64,000 bases of DNA. Origin: Cloacibacillus sp. An23. Its GTDB lineage: Bacteria; Synergistota; Synergistia; Synergistales; Synergistaceae. The stretch spans positions 124,001-188,000 of the forward strand of contig NZ_NFJQ01000008.1 in NCBI RefSeq assembly GCF_002159945.1. Direction: 5' to 3'. The first letter of the stretch is position 1. Every line of letters begins with the position of its first letter. Shown here piece by piece: positions 60,161-64,000 of the stretch. The position numbers and the translations under genes were made by a program. The notes beneath the pieces were generated by a model. That model was given only the letters and a program-made list of their open reading frames with translations. It was not told the origin of the DNA and made no database searches.

Positions 60161-61327
60161 ATGAAGACAAAACCCGAAAAACGAATCCTACTATCATACC
60201 CGCACATGAGCGGAGACGAGCTGAGGCTCGTAAAAGACGCATTCGAATCCAACTGGATAGCGCCTCTCGGCCCGCATGTCGACGCATTTGAAAAAGAGAC
60301 CGCGGCATACGCCGGAGTAAAATCGGCGCTTGCACTCTCCAGCGGGAGCGCCGCTATACACCTCGGCCTCAGGTTGCTCAACGTGCAGGCCGGAGATATA
60401 GTCTTCTGCTCCACACTGACCTTCATAGCTTCGGTAGCTCCGGCTATGTACCAGAACGCCGTCCCCGTCTTCATCGACTCAGACGAAGAGACATGGAATA
60501 TGTCGCCCACAGCACTTCAGAAAGCCTTCGACGACGCTGAAAAAACAGGCAGAATGCCCAAATGCGTTATAGTCGCCGAACTCTACGGGCAGCCGCCCAA
60601 AATAGACGAGATACAAAAAATCTGCGCCAAATACAGCGTTCCTATACTCGAAGACTCCGCCGAAGCGTTGGGCGCCACATACGACGGCAAAAAATGCGGC
60701 TCCTTCGGCAAAGTAGGAGTCTACTCATACAACGGCAACAAAATAATAACCACATCAGGCGGAGGAATGCTCCTCTCCGACGACGAAGAATACATAGAAA
60801 AAGCCAGATTCTGGTCCACCCAGGCCAGAGACAAAGCGCCGTGGTACGAACACACCGAAATAGGCTACAACTACAGGATGAGCAACATCCTCGCCGCCAT
60901 AGGCAGAGGCCAGATGCTCCATCTTGAAGAACGCATAAACAGAAGAAGAGCCATATACAGCAAATACAAACAGGAACTTGAAAAAATCCCCGGCATAACC
61001 CTGATGCCCGAGACGCCGAAAGCCCGTTCCATCCAATGGCTCACAGCTATAACGATAGACAAAGAAATAACAGGCAAAACATTCATGGACGTGCTCAACT
61101 ACCTGAACGAACAGAACATAGAAACACGTCCCGTCTGGAAACCCATGCACCTCCAGCCGTACTTCAAGCAGATGAACGCTAAATACTTCACTCACGGAGA
61201 CGGAGAAAACGGCAGCGTATCAGACAGGCTCTTCAACACAGGTCTATGCCTGCCGTCGGCTTCCGCCATGATAGACGATGAGCAGGACTACGTGATTGAA
61301 GCGCTGAAAAGATATCTGTCGGCATAG
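60161..61327 (+). CDS. DegT/DnrJ/EryC1 (PglE-like) PLP aminotransferase
   Basis: Probably adds an amino group to a UDP-4-keto sugar in diaminosugar (bacillosamine-like) synthesis. The 388-residue protein has the PLP Lys in SYNGNKIITTSGGGML near residue 190, LEDSAEALGATYDGKK near 162 and the conserved ALSSGSAAIHLGL near 57. It heads an operon with PglC-, PIG-L-, LpxD- and PglD-like genes. The start is ATG 60161. The substrate is inferred from its neighbours. Confidence 0.92.
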   Translation: MKTKPEKRILLSYPHMSGDELRLVKDAFESNWIAPLGPHVDAFEKETAAYAGVKSALALSSGSAAIHLGLRLLNVQAGDIVFCSTLTFIASVAPAMYQNAVPVFIDSDEETWNMSPTALQKAFDDAEKTGRMPKCVIVAELYGQPPKIDEIQKICAKYSVPILEDSAEALGATYDGKKCGSFGKVGVYSYNGNKIITTSGGGMLLSDDEEYIEKARFWSTQARDKAPWYEHTEIGYNYRMSNILAAIGRGQMLHLEERINRRRAIYSKYKQELEKIPGITLMPETPKARSIQWLTAITIDKEITGKTFMDVLNYLNEQNIETRPVWKPMHLQPYFKQMNAKYFTHGDGENGSVSDRLFNTGLCLPSASAMIDDEQDYVIEALKRYLSA

Positions 61328-61380
61328 ACATAAGCGTAAAAGAAACTAGAAGATTAGAAGCGGGTAGGACAGTAAACAAA

Positions 61381-62130
61381 ATGAGACAGAAACACATACC
61401 TTACGGACCATACGAGAGATACCTCAAAAGGCCATTGGATATATTCCTGGCCCTTCTTACGATTGTACTCTTTTGGTGGCTCTATCTCATCATAGCTGTA
61501 TTAGTCCGCATAAACCTCGGCAGTCCTATCATCTTTACGCAGGAGCGCATCGGTAAAGACGAGAAAATATTCAGGATATATAAATTCCGGACGATGACCG
61601 ACGCTAAAGATAAAAACGGCAAGCTTCTGCCGGACGCGGAACGCATGACCAAACTCGGTAAATGGCTTAGAAGCACCAGCCTTGACGAGATCCTCCAGGC
61701 CTTCAACATCCTGGAAGGAACCTGTTCATGGATAGGCCCGCGCCCGCTCCTTGCTTCCTATCTGGATAAATTCAACGAAATCCAGAGACACCGTCACGAT
61801 GTCCGTCCAGGGCTTATAGGCTTCACAAAAATGGGCCGCCACGCCACTTCATGGGAAAAACAGTTCGAATGGGACGTCTGGTACGCCGGACATATCACGC
61901 TGTTTGAAGATATAAAAATCATATTCCGCGCAATCCCCAACGTCTTAAGCGGCTTCATTACTATCTCATCGCCTGACAGGGAAGCATTCACAGGCAGTGT
62001 TCATACCGGACAAACGATAGAATCCGGCTCTGCCGGCAGCGGCACTGACAACAACACTGCCGTCAGAGCGAAAAAGAACAGTGAAAAAGAAAAAGAACTT
62101 TACGCGGCAGCGCAGGGAGAACAGAGATGA
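61381..62130 (+). CDS. PglC-like sugar-phosphate transferase (monotopic phosphoglycosyl transferase)
   Basis: Transfers a sugar phosphate to a lipid carrier at the membrane, the first glycan step. The 249-residue protein has the re-entrant N-terminal hydrophobic helix (residues about 18-42), the KFRTM motif near residue 69, the catalytic dyad in TSLDEILQ near 103, and GPRPLL near 121. The C-terminal tail is Ser/Gly-rich and charged. It overlaps the next gene by 4 bp. Confidence 0.92.
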   Translation: MRQKHIPYGPYERYLKRPLDIFLALLTIVLFWWLYLIIAVLVRINLGSPIIFTQERIGKDEKIFRIYKFRTMTDAKDKNGKLLPDAERMTKLGKWLRSTSLDEILQAFNILEGTCSWIGPRPLLASYLDKFNEIQRHRHDVRPGLIGFTKMGRHATSWEKQFEWDVWYAGHITLFEDIKIIFRAIPNVLSGFITISSPDREAFTGSVHTGQTIESGSAGSGTDNNTAVRAKKNSEKEKELYAAAQGEQR

Positions 62131-62789
62131 ACGTCCTGATAATAGCTCCGCACCCGGATGACGAAATACTGGGATGCGGTGGAACAATCGCAAAACATAC
62201 GGCAGCGTGGAACCAGGTATACGTCTGCATCGTGACAAGAGGAAAACTTCCTCTATTCAACGACGAAGGTGTGAAAATTGTTAGGGAAGAATGTTCAGCT
62301 GCCCATAAATATTTAGGGGTAAAAGAAACCATCTTCCTTGACTTCCCCGCCGCCATGCTCGAAGAAGTCCCAAGGCACGAGCTCAACGACAGCCTCTGTA
62401 AAGTCGTACAGCGTATAAAGCCGGAAGAAGTGTATATCCCCCACAGGGGCGACATGCAGCTCGACCACAAGATGATAGTCGACGCCGCCATGGTTGCCCT
62501 GCGTCCCAAATACGAACACGTGGCAAAAAGGATATACGCTTATGAGACGTTGTCGGAGACAGGATGGGATATCCCTAACACCGTCAACGAATTCATTCCG
62601 ACGGTCTATAACGACATAAGCGGTTATTTGGATCAGAAATTACAGGCGATGCGGTTCTATCAGTCCCAGCTTGCGCCGTATCCAAATCCGAGATCAATTG
62701 AAAGCCTTGAAGCTCTTGCGAAATACAGAGGATCGACGGTCAACAAGAGAGCCGCGGAAGCCTTCTCTCTGATCCGTGAAATACGCTGA
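62127..62789 (+). CDS. PIG-L/LmbE-family deacetylase
   Basis: A 220-residue zinc hydrolase with AHPDDEILGCGG-like start (APHPDDEILGCGG, residues 7-19) and the HRGDMQLDH motif near residue 112. Such enzymes remove an N-acetyl group from an amino sugar. It lies between the PglC-like and LpxD-like genes, so it probably edits the surface glycan or its lipid-linked precursor. The exact substrate is unknown. Confidence 0.9.
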   Translation: MNVLIIAPHPDDEILGCGGTIAKHTAAWNQVYVCIVTRGKLPLFNDEGVKIVREECSAAHKYLGVKETIFLDFPAAMLEEVPRHELNDSLCKVVQRIKPEEVYIPHRGDMQLDHKMIVDAAMVALRPKYEHVAKRIYAYETLSETGWDIPNTVNEFIPTVYNDISGYLDQKLQAMRFYQSQLAPYPNPRSIESLEALAKYRGSTVNKRAAEAFSLIREIR

Positions 62790-62824
62790 CACAAACAGAG
62801 GCAAAATAGAAAGGTTGAACGCAT

Positions 62825-63748
62825 ATGTTTAAACTGAGCGAGCTTATAGAATTTCTCAAAGAAAAACAGCTGCTTATAGGCGAAGTCAAGACAGACGGAG
62901 ATAAGGAAATAAAACGTTTCGCTTCCTTGCTGCATCCGTCAGCCGACGCGCTATGCTGGTCGCAGAAAACGCTTTCGCCGGACACCATTCCCAACGCGGC
63001 TGTGCTCCTCTGTCAGCCTGAGCAGGAACATGACCCTAACCTAGACACTGTAATGATTCACGTGCAGGATCCGAGACGGGTATTCGGGACCGTCGCCTAT
63101 CATTTCAACCGAAGGATAAGAAAAACGGGCATCTATGATAAAGCGGTGATAAGCCCGACAGCGGTCATAGGGGAGAACGTCTACATAGGCCCCTATACGG
63201 TAATAGAAGACGGATGCCGTATAGGCGACGGAACAATAATAGACGCCAACGTGACCATATACCACGACGTGACCATAGGCAAAAACTGCCATATATGGGC
63301 CGGAGCAGTAATCGGAGCTGACGGCCACGGTTATTTCCTCGATGACGGCAACCTCTGGCAGCATGTCGTACACATGGGAAACGTCGTCATCGGAGACAAC
63401 GTGGAAATAAAAGCCAACAGCTGCGTAGACCGTGGAGTGCTTGACGACACTACCATTGGAGACAATACGAAGATAGATAATCTGGTTCAGGTGGCTCATA
63501 ACGTAGTTATCGGGAAGAATACTTTTATCGCCGGAGGAACTCAAATAGGAGGAAGCTGCGTTGTCGGTGACAACTGCTGGCTTGGCTCTTCTTGCGTGAT
63601 AAAGAACGGGGCGAAAGTCGCAGACGAAGTACGCGTCTGCATCAACTCAGTAGTCGTCAGGGACATAAAACGTACCAACGCCACAGTCTACGGCGATCCC
63701 GCAAGATATATATTCCCGTACTACATGGGTAAAGAGAGCAAACTCTAA
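62825..63748 (+). CDS. LpxD-like hexapeptide-repeat acyltransferase
   Basis: A 307-residue protein. The N-terminal part (about 1-100) resembles the uridine-binding domain of LpxD. Residues about 110-290 form a left-handed beta helix of hexapeptide repeats (VIGENVYIGPYTVIEDGCRI and similar). The active-site GHGYFLDDGN and HNVVIG elements match LpxD. It is in a glycan cluster rather than with lpxA, lpxB or fabZ, so it may N-acylate a glycan sugar with a fatty or short acyl group. Confidence 0.85.
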   Translation: MFKLSELIEFLKEKQLLIGEVKTDGDKEIKRFASLLHPSADALCWSQKTLSPDTIPNAAVLLCQPEQEHDPNLDTVMIHVQDPRRVFGTVAYHFNRRIRKTGIYDKAVISPTAVIGENVYIGPYTVIEDGCRIGDGTIIDANVTIYHDVTIGKNCHIWAGAVIGADGHGYFLDDGNLWQHVVHMGNVVIGDNVEIKANSCVDRGVLDDTTIGDNTKIDNLVQVAHNVVIGKNTFIAGGTQIGGSCVVGDNCWLGSSCVIKNGAKVADEVRVCINSVVVRDIKRTNATVYGDPARYIFPYYMGKESKL

Positions 63749-63780
63749 TCCGCTTTGACCGTGGACGGTGGCAAGAAGAT

Positions 63781-64000
63781 ATGACAAATATAAAAAATCT
63801 AGTCATATACGGAGCAGGAGGACTTGGGAGAGAAATCCTGTCGCTGATACGCCGCGACTATGCTGACGAGTGGCGGGTAGTTGGTTTTATCGTCGATTGC
63901 GACGACAGACCAGACATGGTTGAAGGTATTCCTGTGTTTTCTCCTGAATATCTTAAAACGGCCGACTTGGCGGTAGTTTTCGGTTTTACAGATACACGCC
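63781..64000 (+). CDS. PglD-like sugar acetyltransferase, 3' truncated
   Basis: The open frame starts at ATG 63781 and runs off the window after 73 codons. It begins NLVIYGAGGLGREILSLIRR, the Rossmann-like N-terminal domain of PglD/NeuD-type acetyltransferases; the hexapeptide-repeat domain would lie beyond the edge. In the pathway it would acetylate the 4-amino sugar made by the aminotransferase above. The ribosome site is weak. Confidence 0.85.
   Translation, partial: MTNIKNLVIYGAGGLGREILSLIRRDYADEWRVVGFIVDCDDRPDMVEGIPVFSPEYLKTADLAVVFGFTDTR

Overview
The window looks like chromosomal DNA of a GC-rich, anaerobic, diderm bacterium. The best guess is a member of the Synergistota (Cloacibacillus/Synergistes-like). 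This is inferred from gene content and not from any marker search: an [FeFe] hydrogenase, a CIRCE-controlled groESL operon, an encapsulin with ferritin-like cargo, a selenocysteine tRNA, outer-membrane traits (an LpxD-like acyltransferase, a SurA-like chaperone) and a short single-domain YidC. About 56 kb reads as ordinary core genome. The last 8 kb, beyond the selC tRNA gene, is visibly more AT-rich and looks acquired.

Layout. 1-1.7 kb: end of a multi-cluster [FeFe] hydrogenase gene plus a thioredoxin-like [2Fe-2S] protein. 1.8-5.4 kb: a DUF4241 gene, then codB-codA (cytosine uptake and deamination). 5.5-7.7 kb: groES-groEL under CIRCE. 7.8-9.6 kb: an isolated GspF/PilC-type membrane protein and one pseudopilin. 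9.7-14.5 kb: guaA, encapsulin and its ferritin cargo, adenine deaminase. 14.5-23 kb: a long, tightly packed operon pyrK-pyrD-cmk-hflX-yicC-remA-gmk-rpoZ-coaBC-priA, in which PriA has lost its ATPase motifs. 23-26 kb: ACT/DUF711 pair and der. 26-26.7 kb: HU gene and tRNA-Pro(GGG). 27.5-35.4 kb: the classic rimP-nusA-ylxR-ylxQ-infB-ylxP-rbfA-nrnA-truB-ribF operon, preceded by a leader hairpin that looks like a transcription attenuator. 35.5-42.8 kb: a SurA-like protein, then a probable sulfur-redox locus (LysR, CoA-disulfide reductase/rhodanese, siroheme reductase, YeiH-type transporter, a broken LysR gene). 42.9-45.8 kb: three exported redox proteins (flavodoxin-cyclophilin fusion, second flavodoxin, Tat-exported aldo/keto reductase). 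46-49.6 kb: rpsT, then rpmH-rnpA-yidD-yidC-jag and an Lgt-like gene. 49.7-52.3 kb: HtrA protease and a YqjD/YqjE/YqjK-like trio. 52.4-55.9 kb: GntP permease, CdaR-type regulator, a GNAT-like protein.

The accessory end. selC (56.1 kb) is followed by short direct repeats, a frameshifted excisionase-like gene, a coding fragment, two copies of a 28-bp palindrome, and a large DEAD/DEAH-type helicase carrying five to six tandem helicase-associated repeats. A separate remnant of such a repeat lies downstream. A surface-glycan operon (PglE-, PglC-, PIG-L-, LpxD- and PglD-like genes) runs off the right edge. The arrangement suggests a decayed integrative element at selC.

Most worth a second look: the ATPase-dead PriA, the exported flavodoxin/aldo-keto reductase cluster, the palindrome pair in front of the HA-repeat helicase, the damaged excisionase and LysR genes, the rimP leader attenuator and the hairpin-spaced guaA ribosome binding site. 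Functions are assigned by recognising motifs by eye; no database search was run.
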